From assembly GCA_902571135.1 (NCBI GenBank), contig CACGAU010000004.1, forward strand, positions 59,900-123,899: a DNA stretch of 64,000 bases, given 5' to 3'. The notes beneath the pieces were generated by a model. It was not told where the DNA came from, did not search any database, and saw nothing but the letters and a program-made list of their open reading frames with translations. Both the position numbers and the translations under genes were made by a program. Source of the stretch: an uncultured Pelagibacteraceae bacterium. GTDB lineage: Bacteria; Pseudomonadota; Alphaproteobacteria; Pelagibacterales; Pelagibacteraceae. Positions 1-8,473 of the stretch are shown piece after piece. Every line of letters begins with the position of its first letter. Within the stretch, counting starts at the first letter, position 1.

Positions 1-299
1 GTATTACCTATGATGCCAAAGAAAGTATGGTTATAAAAAGTTTTGAAGAAATTTATGAAGAAGCTGATAACAAGCTAAATATTAAAGAAAAAGCAGTATT
101 TATTGAACATGTTAAAGGTTATGTGGGTTTAAAAGAAAAAAGCATCATTATTGGTGTAGCTTGTAAACATAGAGATCAAGTTTTTGTGTTATCTAGATAT
201 ATAATTGAAGAAATTAAAAAAAGATCTCCTATTTGGAAAAAAGAACATTATGAAAATGAGGACAGTGAGTGGTTAAAAGGAATATCTCTAAATAATTAA
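1..299 (+). CDS. moaE: Molybdopterin synthase catalytic subunit MoaE, C-terminal part (5' end outside window)
   Basis: MoaE works with the sulfur carrier MoaD to convert cyclic pyranopterin monophosphate into molybdopterin, in the cytoplasm. The reading frame is open from base 3 into the window edge, so the start lies upstream; a Met at base 27 is internal. The visible part has the MoaE pattern of a tyrosine/Met stretch (ITYDAKESM), a GxV...A.xHR core near GVACKHRDQVF, a helix ending in RYIIEEIKKRSPIWKKE, and a terminal 'W' segment. The PIWKKE motif contributes substrate-binding lysines in the family. It ends one base before msrP, which needs molybdopterin, and the wider neighbourhood is rich in molybdenum enzymes. 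The family assignment is firm; only the length is unknown. Confidence 0.88.
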   Translation, partial: ITYDAKESMVIKSFEEIYEEADNKLNIKEKAVFIEHVKGYVGLKEKSIIIGVACKHRDQVFVLSRYIIEEIKKRSPIWKKEHYENEDSEWLKGISLNN

Positions 300-300
300 A

Positions 301-1206
301 ATGATAAAATTTAAAAATTCAGAAATTACACCAGAAAATATTTATAAAAAAAGAAGATCTTTCATTAAATCTGTAGGTCTTGGCGCAAGCACATTAGCAA
401 TATCTAGTATACCCTTTGTAAATAAATCTTTAGCAAGTGAGAGAGATAAATTAACGAGTTATAAAGATATTACGACTTATAATAACTATTATGAGTTTGG
501 AACATCAAAGAGTGATCCTTATAGAAACTCTCAAATATTTAAAACAACTCCTTGGGATATAGCTATTGAGGGTGAGGTTGAAAAACCAATAAAATTATCT
601 ATGGAAGAAATCTCAGAAATGTTTATTTCTGAGGAAAGAATATATCGTTTAAGGTGTGTTGAAGGTTGGTCAATGGTAATTCCATGGATGGGTTTTTCTT
701 TAAGCAAATTACTGTCAAAAGTAAATCCAACTAATAAAGCAAAATTTGTTGAATTTGAAAGTGTATATGACCCTGCACAAATGAAAGGTCAAAGATATCC
801 TGTTTTAAACTGGCCTTACAATGAAGGTTTAAGAATTGACGAGGCCATGCATCCTTTGACAACAGTTGTGACAGGTTTATATGGTAAAAAACTCCCTAAT
901 CAAAACGGAGCACCACTAAGAATTTTTATTCCATGGAAGTATGGTTTTAAAAGTGCAAAAGCTATTGTTAAAATTAAATTTGTTGAAAACATGCCTACCT
1001 CATCATGGATGTGGGCTTCACCTAGAGAGTACGGATTTTACTCAAATGTTAACCCTAATGTCGATCACCCAAGATGGTCTCAAGCAACTGAAAGAATAAT
1101 AGGTGAAGGTATTTGGGCGCCTAGAGTAAAGACCTTAATGTTTAATGGTTATGGAGATGAAGTTGCAAATCTCTATAGCGGTATGGATTTAAAAAAAAAT
1201 TTCTAA
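301..1206 (+). CDS. msrP: Protein-methionine-sulfoxide reductase, molybdopterin catalytic subunit MsrP (YedY)
   Basis: MsrP reduces methionine sulfoxide in periplasmic proteins using electrons passed from quinol by MsrQ. The protein is 301 residues. Residues 17-45 form a twin-arginine signal (KKRRSFIK, then a hydrophobic stretch ending around SLA), which fits a molybdopterin protein exported folded. The oxidoreductase molybdopterin-binding fold follows; Cys119 in RLRCVEGW is the expected molybdenum ligand. The Trp-rich C-terminal half (SSWMWASPREYGFYSNVNP) matches the family. It starts two bases after moaE and is followed six bases later by msrQ, so the three are probably one transcript. Length and domain order are normal, and nothing looks degraded. 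Confidence 0.93.
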   Translation: MIKFKNSEITPENIYKKRRSFIKSVGLGASTLAISSIPFVNKSLASERDKLTSYKDITTYNNYYEFGTSKSDPYRNSQIFKTTPWDIAIEGEVEKPIKLSMEEISEMFISEERIYRLRCVEGWSMVIPWMGFSLSKLLSKVNPTNKAKFVEFESVYDPAQMKGQRYPVLNWPYNEGLRIDEAMHPLTTVVTGLYGKKLPNQNGAPLRIFIPWKYGFKSAKAIVKIKFVENMPTSSWMWASPREYGFYSNVNPNVDHPRWSQATERIIGEGIWAPRVKTLMFNGYGDEVANLYSGMDLKKNF

Positions 1207-1212
1207 ATTAAA

Positions 1213-1794
1213 TTGAGAAGATATTCTAAAACTCTAGTTTTTTTTCTTTCTCTTTGGCCAATTTATATGATTTCTTATCAAATAATTTTTAATCAATTAG
1301 GTCCAGAGCCTGTTGATAGAATCATAAATCACTTTGGAGAATGGACTTTGATATTTATTCTTTTAACTCTTTCAATGACACCACTTAAGAAAATCACAAA
1401 ATCAGTAGAGTGGATCAAGTTTAGAAGAATGCTTGGTTTGTTTACTTTTTTTTATGCATCTATTCATATGTTAAGTTATGTTGGTCTTGATTACAGATTT
1501 GATTTTGAGCCACTGATAAATGATGTCTTAAAAAAGAAATTTATCTTTATAGGATTTTCAGCTTGGCTGTTGTTAATTCCACTTGCTGTAACGTCATCTG
1601 AGAAAATGGTTAGACTGTTAAAAAAAAATTGGAGAAAAATTCATAGATTAATTTATATAATTGGGATTTTTGGCGTACTTCATTATATTTGGCTATCAAA
1701 AACAATATTTTTCAAACCACTTATATTTTTAATTATTTTAGTAATTCTTTTACTTTTTAGGATTAAAATTACAAGATCAGCTTCTAAAATCTGA
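1213..1794 (+). CDS. msrQ: Heme-binding membrane subunit MsrQ (YedZ), electron donor to MsrP
   Basis: MsrQ is an inner-membrane b-type cytochrome of the ferric-reductase-like family that feeds electrons from the quinone pool to MsrP. The 193-residue product is almost wholly hydrophobic, with about five to six membrane segments. Candidate heme ligands are the His in the ASIHML stretch (after FRRMLGLF), and the two His in the WRKIHRLIY and VLHYIW segments. The start is a TTG at 1213, directly after msrP; no ATG is available that would keep the first membrane segment intact. Its 3' end overlaps the convergent mocA gene by 18 bases, so there is no separate terminator between them. Confidence 0.92.
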   Translation: MRRYSKTLVFFLSLWPIYMISYQIIFNQLGPEPVDRIINHFGEWTLIFILLTLSMTPLKKITKSVEWIKFRRMLGLFTFFYASIHMLSYVGLDYRFDFEPLINDVLKKKFIFIGFSAWLLLIPLAVTSSEKMVRLLKKNWRKIHRLIYIIGIFGVLHYIWLSKTIFFKPLIFLIILVILLLFRIKITRSASKI

Positions 1795-2352
1795 GGCTTT
1801 ATCAAAATCTTTAAAAGATTTGATACTCTTAGTTTTAATAAAATTTGTTCTATTTTTAAGCCTCTTAACCATAAATTTTGCTCCAAACTGACCTTTAATA
1901 TTTTTAAATTTTTTTATTAAAGAATTATCAAAACCGATGGGGTTACCTACTCTAGTTTTATATTTTAACGCATGTATTAAAAATTTTTTAGAATTTATAG
2001 ATCTACAAATTTTATTTATATCTGATTGTTTAACAAATGGCATGTCCGACTGAGCTATAATAAAGCCCTTATCATTTTTAGATATTTTTTTTAATCCTGT
2101 TTTTATAGACGAGGCCATCCCTTGTTTATAATTTTTATTATAGGTAAAAATAATTTTTTTATTTTTTTTTATTATTTTTTTTACTTCTTTATGTTGATGG
2201 CCAAGAACTATGATAATTTTATTTACTTTACTTTTTTTTAATACATTTAATGAATAATTTATTAACGGTTTATTTTTATATAGCTTAATCAGTTTATTTT
2301 CAGATTTCATTCTTTTTGATTGGCCAGCTGCAAGTAATATTGCTTTAATCAC
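1777..2352 (-). CDS. mocA: Molybdenum cofactor cytidylyltransferase-like NTP transferase (MocA family)
   Basis: This is a 191-residue MobA/MocA-type nucleotidyltransferase. The N-terminal LAAGQSKRM signature followed by an ENKL segment is the nucleotide-binding loop of the family, and QSDMPF near the middle is the metal-binding acidic motif. MocA attaches CMP to molybdopterin to make the cytosine dinucleotide form, which is the cofactor used by xanthine-dehydrogenase and CO-dehydrogenase-type hydroxylases. It is the last gene of the cox-type operon, and its GTG start overlaps the stop of the preceding xdhC-like gene by four bases. The location next to coxL supports the CTP (MocA) rather than GTP (MobA) assignment; sequence alone does not prove nucleotide choice. 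Confidence 0.83.
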   Translation of the reverse strand: MIKAILLAAGQSKRMKSENKLIKLYKNKPLINYSLNVLKKSKVNKIIIVLGHQHKEVKKIIKKNKKIIFTYNKNYKQGMASSIKTGLKKISKNDKGFIIAQSDMPFVKQSDINKICRSINSKKFLIHALKYKTRVGNPIGFDNSLIKKFKNIKGQFGAKFMVKRLKNRTNFIKTKSIKSFKDFDKASDFRS

Positions 2353-3029
2353 TTTTTATAAGTTTCTGATACTAATTGAGCTATAATAGATAAAGCAATC
2401 TCTGGAGCAGATTTACCACCAAGCTTAATACCAATTGGTCCGTGAATTGAATTAATTTCATCATTAGTAAATCCAGCCTCACTTAATCTTTGACATCTAT
2501 TTTCATGGGTTTTTTTACTGCCAAGTGCTCCAATATAATAAAATTTATTTTTTAATGCGTATTGCAAAGCAGGATCATCTATTTTTGGATCATGTGTTAA
2601 AGCTATTAAGGCTGTGCTTGAATTAGTTTTAATTTCCTCAAAAGCTTCTTTTGGCCATTTATTAATAACTTTAATATCAGGAAATCTTTGCTTGGATGCA
2701 AAATATCCTCTTGGATCTATAATACTAATTTCAAAATTTAAACTTTTTGCAAAATCAACTAAATATTGTGCAATATGTACAGCTCCAACAATAATTACTT
2801 TTATTGGTTTTATATAAGTTTCAACAAATATCTCTGAATTTTCTATAACTCCGTTTTTTTTTGATTTAAAAAAATTTTCTATTTGATCAACATATTTTGA
2901 AAATTCTCCTTTTGGAGAAGTACCAGGTAAATAAATTTCACTATCACCATTTTCTAAATTTGTAAGAATTGCAAACTCAGTTTTTGATGATTTTTTTTTT
3001 AATATTTCTTCGAGTGTTTTAATTTTCAT
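2349..3029 (-). CDS. XdhC-family maturation factor, Rossmann-domain half
   Basis: XdhC proteins bind molybdenum cofactor, help in its terminal sulfuration and deliver it to xanthine-dehydrogenase-type enzymes. This 226-residue protein carries only the C-terminal part of a standard XdhC: an N-terminal linker of about 70 residues, then a dinucleotide-binding domain starting VIIVGAVHIAQ (82-88 for the loop) with IIDPRGYFA at the end of the second strand, LTHDPKIDDPAL, and ALGSKKTHENR. The N-terminal XdhC/CoxI domain is encoded by the gene just upstream (3029-3358), whose stop overlaps this ATG by one base (TAATG). Translational coupling suggests the two are made together in equal amounts. Gene symbols vary for these halves, so none is given. 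Confidence 0.85.
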   Translation of the reverse strand: MKIKTLEEILKKKSSKTEFAILTNLENGDSEIYLPGTSPKGEFSKYVDQIENFFKSKKNGVIENSEIFVETYIKPIKVIIVGAVHIAQYLVDFAKSLNFEISIIDPRGYFASKQRFPDIKVINKWPKEAFEEIKTNSSTALIALTHDPKIDDPALQYALKNKFYYIGALGSKKTHENRCQRLSEAGFTNDEINSIHGPIGIKLGGKSAPEIALSIIAQLVSETYKK

Positions 3030-3358
3030 TAGTGTATCTGCTCAATATATACCGCTATCTCTCCGCCACATGCTAGACCCACTTCCCATGCACTTTCGTT
3101 TGAAACTTTAAATTCTATTTTTTTACAAGGCTTGTTGTCTTTAATTAACGATAGACATTCACTTACAACCGCAGATTCTACACATCCACCAGAAACTGAT
3201 CCTGAAAAATCTCCTTTTTCGTTCACAATCATTCTACTACCAACTTGTCTAGGTGATGATCCCCAGGTTTGAATTACGGTTGCTAAAACTACTTTTTGAT
3301 TAGCTTTGATCCAATCTTTAGCTTCGTCTAATATTTTCTCATCAAATGAATTTTTCAT
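3029..3358 (-). CDS. XdhC/CoxI-family maturation factor, N-terminal-domain half
   Basis: This 109-residue protein corresponds to the N-terminal XdhC_CoxI domain alone. The diagnostic features are a TWGSSPRQVGSRM segment at about 31-43, the GSVSGGCVES motif at 53-62, and a second glycine-cysteine segment near GLACGGEI at the C-terminus. In whole XdhC proteins these surround the site that handles the molybdenum cofactor. The cysteines of the GGCVES and ACGGE motifs are kept. It lies between coxM and the Rossmann half, which is typical of form II cox-type operons in alphaproteobacteria. It is presumably cytoplasmic and acts with the next gene's product. Confidence 0.86.
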   Translation of the reverse strand: MKNSFDEKILDEAKDWIKANQKVVLATVIQTWGSSPRQVGSRMIVNEKGDFSGSVSGGCVESAVVSECLSLIKDNKPCKKIEFKVSNESAWEVGLACGGEIAVYIEQIH

Positions 3359-3379
3359 CTGATAAAATATAGTTTTTAA

Positions 3380-4165
3380 CTAGCAAGCATCAACGGCTTT
3401 TTTAGCCTGAGTGACAACTAAACTAGCTCTGAAATCTGCAGAAGCATGCATATCAGAGTTCATTTCTGAACTATCTAGATCCATTCCATCTATTGAAGAA
3501 GAAGAAAAATTACCCGATAAAGCTTTAGACATTTCTTTATCATTATAAACACATGATTTTGCACCAGTAACTGCAACGTTTACATCTCCTTTATGTTTAG
3601 CCACATATACTCCAACGATTGCATATCTAGATGCAGGATTAGGATGTTTTTGATAGCTAGATTTTTCTGGTATTTGAAATTCTATAGCTTCTATTAACTC
3701 ACCCTTTTTTAAAGCTGTCTCGAACATTCCTTTAAAAAACTTTGCCGCTTCAATTTTTCTTTCATTTGTATGTATTGTTGCGTTTAAAGCAATACAGGCT
3801 GATGGATAATCTGCTGATGGATCATTATTTGCTATTGACCCACCTATCGTTCCTCTATTTCTAACTTGAGGATCACCAATTCCTTCTGCCAAACTAGATA
3901 ATGATGGAATTGCTTTTTTTATATCTTTAGAATTTGAAACTTCAACATGTTTAGTTGCAGCTCCTATTGTAACTGACTTCCCACTTACTTTTATACCACT
4001 TAATTTTTTAATATTTTTAATATCAATTAAATCTTTGTAAGTAGCTAATCCTAATTTCATTGAAGGAATAGTAGTCATTCCTCCTGCTAAAAAAGCAGAA
4101 CTAGATGAAGCAAGTTTAGATGCCTCTTTACTATCTTTTGCTGAATGATAATTAAAATCTTTCAT
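3380..4165 (-). CDS. coxM: CoxM-like FAD-binding (medium) subunit of a form II molybdenum hydroxylase
   Basis: This is the FAD subunit of a three-subunit xanthine-dehydrogenase/CO-dehydrogenase-type enzyme, passing electrons from the iron-sulfur clusters to FAD and then to an acceptor. The 261-residue product is slightly short for the family (about 280-290). The FAD-binding motifs are clear: AGGMTTIP near residue 27 (AGGxS/T type) and TIGGSIANNDPSADYPSA near residue 105. A strong Shine-Dalgarno (AGGAGG) sits just before its ATG. It is seven bases downstream of coxL. The substrate of the complex cannot be read from this subunit. Confidence 0.9.
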   Translation of the reverse strand: MKDFNYHSAKDSKEASKLASSSSAFLAGGMTTIPSMKLGLATYKDLIDIKNIKKLSGIKVSGKSVTIGAATKHVEVSNSKDIKKAIPSLSSLAEGIGDPQVRNRGTIGGSIANNDPSADYPSACIALNATIHTNERKIEAAKFFKGMFETALKKGELIEAIEFQIPEKSSYQKHPNPASRYAIVGVYVAKHKGDVNVAVTGAKSCVYNDKEMSKALSGNFSSSSIDGMDLDSSEMNSDMHASADFRASLVVTQAKKAVDAC

Positions 4166-4172
4166 AAACCTC

Positions 4173-6551
4173 CTATGCTGCTTTTGCGTTAGATTTTTTT
4201 AGATTTTTACAAGCCTTCCACACTTTTTCAGCTGTAGCTGGCATAGTAACCTCTTGTCCACCTAAGGCATCAATTACAGCATTCATCACAGTAGGTGGTG
4301 CTGCTATTGCTCCCGCTTCTCCACAACCTTTAACTCCTAAAGGATTTGTGGTTGCATGTGTACAAGTATAACCAATGTTGAACTCAGGAAAATTATCTGC
4401 ACGTGGCATCGTATAATCCATATAAGATCCAGTCATCAACTGACCTGTTTCATCGTACTCTGCATTTTCATACAATGCTTGACCAATACCTTGAGCAAGA
4501 CCACCATGAACTTGTCCTTCGACAACCATTGGATTAATTATTCTTCCAAAATCATCACAAGCTGTATATTTTTCTAGCTTCACATGACCTGTTTCTGGAT
4601 CTATCTCAACTTCAGCAATATGTGTTCCTGCTGGAAAAGAAAAGTTTGAAGGATCATAAAAAGAAGTTTCTTTTAAACCAGGCTCATCACCCTCTGGCAA
4701 CGGAGATTTCATTTCATCTCTTACACCTGGTAAATAACAAGCAAAGGCTACTTCTCCTATTGTTTTCTTTTTATTTGATTTAGAAACAATAAATTCACCA
4801 TCTTTAAACTCAACATCTTCTGGATTTGCCTCTAACATTTTTGCTGTAACTCTTTTACCTTTTTCAACTATTTTTTTACAAGCATTAACAATTGCGATAC
4901 CACCTACAGCTAAAGATCTAGAACCGTATGTTCCCATACCAAATGTTCCTTTATCTGTATCTCCATGAACGATATCTATATTTTCTATTGGTACACCTAA
5001 CTCATCAGCTGCTATTTGAGCAAAAGTTGTTTGGTGACTTTGTCCATGACTATGTGAACCTGTATAAACAGTGACTTGTCCAGTTGGATTAAATCTAACC
5101 TCTGCAGATTCCCATAATCCAACTCCACATCCTAAAGACATTACAGCAGCGGAAGGAGCAATACCGCATGCTTCAAAATATGAAGTAACACCTATTCCTC
5201 TTAATTTTCCTTTGGCTTCAGACTCTTTTCTTCTTGCCTCAAAACCTTTGTAGTCTGCCATCTGTTTTGCCTTTTCCATTCCAGCAACATAATCGCCAGA
5301 ATCTACAGTATGAACTAATGTCTGTTTAAAAGGAAATGCCGTAGGGAAATTTTTAATTCTAAGTTCAGTTTTATCTATCCCTAATTCCATTGAAGCTTTT
5401 TCAACTAATCTTTCAATAGTGTATGTAGCCTCTGGTCTTCCTGCACCTCTATAAGCATCTACTGGAGCTGTATTTGTATATACAGCTTTGACATTTGTAT
5501 AAGCTGCTGGAATTTCATAAACTCCAGTTGCACAAGGTCCAAATAAATAAGTTGGTGTCACTGTGCCAAATACTCGAGCATAAGCTCCAAGGTTTGCTAT
5601 GGTCTCATTTTTAAAACCAAGAAACTTTCCGTCTTTAGTAACCGCTAATTCTGCATGAGTTACATGATCTCTTCCATGTATGTCAGTTAAAAAAGACTCT
5701 GATCTTTCTGCAACCCACTTTATAGCTCTATTAATTTTTTTAGCTGCCCAGCTACAAACAATATCTTCGTTGTAGACATTAATTTTTGAACCAAAACCAC
5801 CGCCAACATCTGGAGCTACAACTCTTAACTTGTGTTCAGGAGCTACATTTCCAAAAGCAGACATTATCAATCTTGATAAATGTGGATTTTGACTTGTTGT
5901 ATATAAAGTAATCTCTTCAGAAGCTGCATTGTAATCGGCAACACATGCTCTTGGCTCCATTGCATTTGGAATTAATCTATTATTAATGATATCAATAGAA
6001 ATTACTTTATCAGCCTTATCAAATGCTTCTTTAACTTTTTGTCTATCACCTAATAACCAGTCAAAACAAAGATTTTTATCGATGCCTTCATGAATAGCAT
6101 CTCCATTTATAGCATCTGCAGTACTTGTGACTGCTTTTAATACTTTGTAATCAACTTCAACTTTTTCTGCAGCTTCTTTTGCTTCTGCTAAACTTTCAGC
6201 AATTACAACTGCAACAGGGTCTCCAACAAAATTTACATTATCTTTAGCTAATGGTGGATTTCCAGGACACTTCATTTCTGTGCCGTCCTCACTTCTAATT
6301 GCCCAACCCGCAATCAAACCTCCAATTTTATCATCAGCTATTTCTTTACCAGTAAGTATACTTACTACACCTGATGATTTTAATGCTTTATCAATATTTA
6401 ATTTTTTAATAGATGCTCTTGCATGTGGAGACCTAACAAAAATCGCGTAAGTTTGATTTGCTAAATTAATATCTGCTGTGTATCTGCCTTTACCAGTTAA
6501 AAATCTTTTATCCTCTTTTCTCTCAACTCTAGAACCTACTAAACTTGCCAT
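4173..6551 (-). CDS. coxL: CoxL-like molybdenum hydroxylase large subunit, form II
   Basis: This 792-residue protein is the catalytic subunit that binds the molybdopterin cytosine dinucleotide cofactor. The active-site loop reads AYRGAGR (366-372), the form II signature, not the AYxCSFR of true (form I) carbon monoxide dehydrogenase. GGFGSK (251-256) and the GCGEAG segment with catalytic Glu745 are intact, so the enzyme should be active. The N-terminal SRVERKEDKRFLTGKGRY opening is normal for the family. A very strong ribosome site (AAGGAGG) precedes the ATG. Form II enzymes have not been shown to be efficient CO oxidisers; candidate substrates are purines, aldehydes or N-heterocycles. Mapping to a specific substrate would be a guess, and the symbol is used in the family sense only. 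Confidence 0.93.
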   Translation of the reverse strand: MASLVGSRVERKEDKRFLTGKGRYTADINLANQTYAIFVRSPHARASIKKLNIDKALKSSGVVSILTGKEIADDKIGGLIAGWAIRSEDGTEMKCPGNPPLAKDNVNFVGDPVAVVIAESLAEAKEAAEKVEVDYKVLKAVTSTADAINGDAIHEGIDKNLCFDWLLGDRQKVKEAFDKADKVISIDIINNRLIPNAMEPRACVADYNAASEEITLYTTSQNPHLSRLIMSAFGNVAPEHKLRVVAPDVGGGFGSKINVYNEDIVCSWAAKKINRAIKWVAERSESFLTDIHGRDHVTHAELAVTKDGKFLGFKNETIANLGAYARVFGTVTPTYLFGPCATGVYEIPAAYTNVKAVYTNTAPVDAYRGAGRPEATYTIERLVEKASMELGIDKTELRIKNFPTAFPFKQTLVHTVDSGDYVAGMEKAKQMADYKGFEARRKESEAKGKLRGIGVTSYFEACGIAPSAAVMSLGCGVGLWESAEVRFNPTGQVTVYTGSHSHGQSHQTTFAQIAADELGVPIENIDIVHGDTDKGTFGMGTYGSRSLAVGGIAIVNACKKIVEKGKRVTAKMLEANPEDVEFKDGEFIVSKSNKKKTIGEVAFACYLPGVRDEMKSPLPEGDEPGLKETSFYDPSNFSFPAGTHIAEVEIDPETGHVKLEKYTACDDFGRIINPMVVEGQVHGGLAQGIGQALYENAEYDETGQLMTGSYMDYTMPRADNFPEFNIGYTCTHATTNPLGVKGCGEAGAIAAPPTVMNAVIDALGGQEVTMPATAEKVWKACKNLKKSNAKAA

Positions 6552-6571
6552 TTTCTTTTTCCTCCTTAAAA

Positions 6572-7033
<462 letters not shown>

Positions 7034-7110
7034 AATCTCTCCTTTGATTAATATCTTTACCCATTAAGATTTAATCATTTTGGAAATGTAAAGGCAACTA
7101 TCAAATTTAA

Positions 7111-7129
7111 ACTCTAGTAAGACTAGAAT
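7111..7129 (-). other. Short hairpin between coxG and coxS (possible processing or attenuation site)
   Basis: Immediately after the coxG stop codon the minus-strand transcript can fold TCTAGT-CTT-ACTAGA, a perfect six-base stem with a three-base loop, extendable by a G-U and an A-U pair to eight pairs. The bases that follow are AT-rich (GTTTAAATTT) but not an unbroken U run, so it is a poor intrinsic terminator. Its place at the first internal spacer of the operon would suit partial termination or 3'-end protection of a coxG fragment. Function is inferred. Confidence 0.35.
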
Positions 7130-7696
7130 TTATTTTAAAAACATCCAATAAATTAAGAAAATTCCTAGAACTACTGCGGCTGTTAAATATCTATAATTAA
7201 TTTTTGACACAGGTATTTTTTGGTCGTCGGACTCGGCTTTCCCACTTGATTCATTTTTTTCAGAAGAAATTAATTCAGAAAATTTACCAAAAAAAATATC
7301 TGCCATTTTTTTTGCTGTCATATCTATAAGCCTTGAACCTACTTGTGCAATTTTACCACCTACTTGTGCTTCAACAGAATAAATTAAATTTGTTCCTTTA
7401 TTTGAATCTTCAAGTTTAACTTCTGCTTCTCCTGATGCAAAACCAACCAAAGAATTTCCAGATCCTGAAATCTTATAGCTGTTAGGAGGATTTAAATCTT
7501 TCAATTCTATATCACCAGAAAATGTAGCATTAAAAGGTCCAATTTTATTTGTAGCTTTTGCAGAAAATTCAGTGTCAGATTTTTTATTAAACTCTTCACA
7601 TCCAGGGATGGCTTGTTTTAATATTTCTGGATCATTTAATGCATCCCAAACTTTTTGTTTCTCTAAATTAATTTTATAAGATCCTGTTAATTTCAT
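7130..7696 (-). CDS. coxG: CoxG-like SRPBCC-fold protein with C-terminal membrane anchor
   Basis: CoxG proteins are small lipid-binding-fold (SRPBCC) proteins found with cox-type hydroxylases; they help recruit the enzyme to the membrane and handle quinone. This one is 188 residues. Residues 1-145 fit the family (LTGSYKINLEKQKVWDALNDPEILKQAIPGCEEF at the start, then ISGSGNSLVGFASGEAEVKL, then a VGGKIAQVGSRLID helix). Residues 167-187 form one hydrophobic segment ending at the C-terminus, a tail anchor. It is the first gene of the minus-strand operon. The start is an ATG at 7694-7696, back to back with the plus-strand DUF1244 gene 21 bases away, so the two promoters must overlap. Confidence 0.88.
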   Translation of the reverse strand: MKLTGSYKINLEKQKVWDALNDPEILKQAIPGCEEFNKKSDTEFSAKATNKIGPFNATFSGDIELKDLNPPNSYKISGSGNSLVGFASGEAEVKLEDSNKGTNLIYSVEAQVGGKIAQVGSRLIDMTAKKMADIFFGKFSELISSEKNESSGKAESDDQKIPVSKINYRYLTAAVVLGIFLIYWMFLK

Positions 7697-7717
7697 AAAT
7701 TAAACATATAATAAATT

Positions 7718-7963
7718 ATGGACGAAAATACAAAAAAAGAATTACAGTCTGCAGCATTTGAAAGGCTTATATCTCATCTTAGAGAAAGAAAAGATGTGCA
7801 AAATATAGATCTAATGAATCTTGCAGGTTTTTGTAGAAACTGTCTTTCTAAGTGGTACAGAGAAGAAGCAGAAAAAAAAGGGATTAAAATTTCTGATCCT
7901 GATGCAAGAGAACATGTTTATGGAATGCCCTACTCTGAGTGGAAAGACAAATATCAAAAATAA
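7718..7963 (+). CDS. DUF1244 family small protein
   Basis: An 81-residue soluble protein of the DUF1244 family, common in marine proteobacteria and of unknown function. The recognisable core is LMNLAGFCRNCLSKWYREEAE, with a conserved CxxC-like cysteine pair (RNC spaced from FC), then DPDAREHVYGMPYSEWK near the end. The length is full for the family. It stands alone on the plus strand between two minus-strand molybdenum-related genes, and its TAA abuts the moaB stop (TAATTA). No role in molybdenum metabolism is established; location is the only hint. Confidence 0.85.
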   Translation: MDENTKKELQSAAFERLISHLRERKDVQNIDLMNLAGFCRNCLSKWYREEAEKKGIKISDPDAREHVYGMPYSEWKDKYQK

Positions 7964-8464
7964 TTATTTCTCTTTAAGTCTAGGAAATAATTCTACAAAG
8001 TTACAAGGTTTGTGATTAATATCTAGTTGATGCTTTAATATTCCATCCCATGCATCAATAACACCTCCAGAAGATCCAGGTAATGCAAATACATATTTTC
8101 CATTGGATAAAGCAGCACAAGCTCTAGATTGTATGGAGGATGTTCCGACTGTTTTAAGACTTATTGTTCTAAAAACCTCTCCAAAACCAGGTATATGTTT
8201 ATCTGCAATTTCATCAATTGCTTCGGGGGTTATATCTCTACCTGTGAGACCTGTTCCCCCAGTAGTAATAATGACATCTATCTCTTTTTGATTGGTCCAG
8301 TCTTTTAAAATTTTTACGATATCCTCTTTATTATCTTTGCAAATTTTTCTATCAACTAAATGATGTTTGGCGTCTTTAATTTTTTCAACCAAGATTGCAC
8401 CCGATTTATCATTATCAAATGTTCTTGTATCTGTTACAGTTAATAAAGCTATATTTACATCCAT
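7964..8464 (-). CDS. moaB: Molybdenum cofactor biosynthesis protein MoaB/Mog family
   Basis: This 166-residue protein belongs to the MoaB/Mog family, which adenylylates molybdopterin before metal insertion. The TTGGTGLTGRDITPEAI motif (about 85-101) and GSSGGVIDAWDGIL near the C-terminus are the substrate-binding signatures. Bacteria keep either MoaB or Mog for this step; which activity this one has cannot be separated here, but moaB is the usual name for this form. It is divergent from the TSUP permease gene, with nine bases between the two start codons, and converges directly on the DUF1244 gene. Confidence 0.87.
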   Translation of the reverse strand: MDVNIALLTVTDTRTFDNDKSGAILVEKIKDAKHHLVDRKICKDNKEDIVKILKDWTNQKEIDVIITTGGTGLTGRDITPEAIDEIADKHIPGFGEVFRTISLKTVGTSSIQSRACAALSNGKYVFALPGSSGGVIDAWDGILKHQLDINHKPCNFVELFPRLKEK

Positions 8465-8473
8465 AATTTAAAA

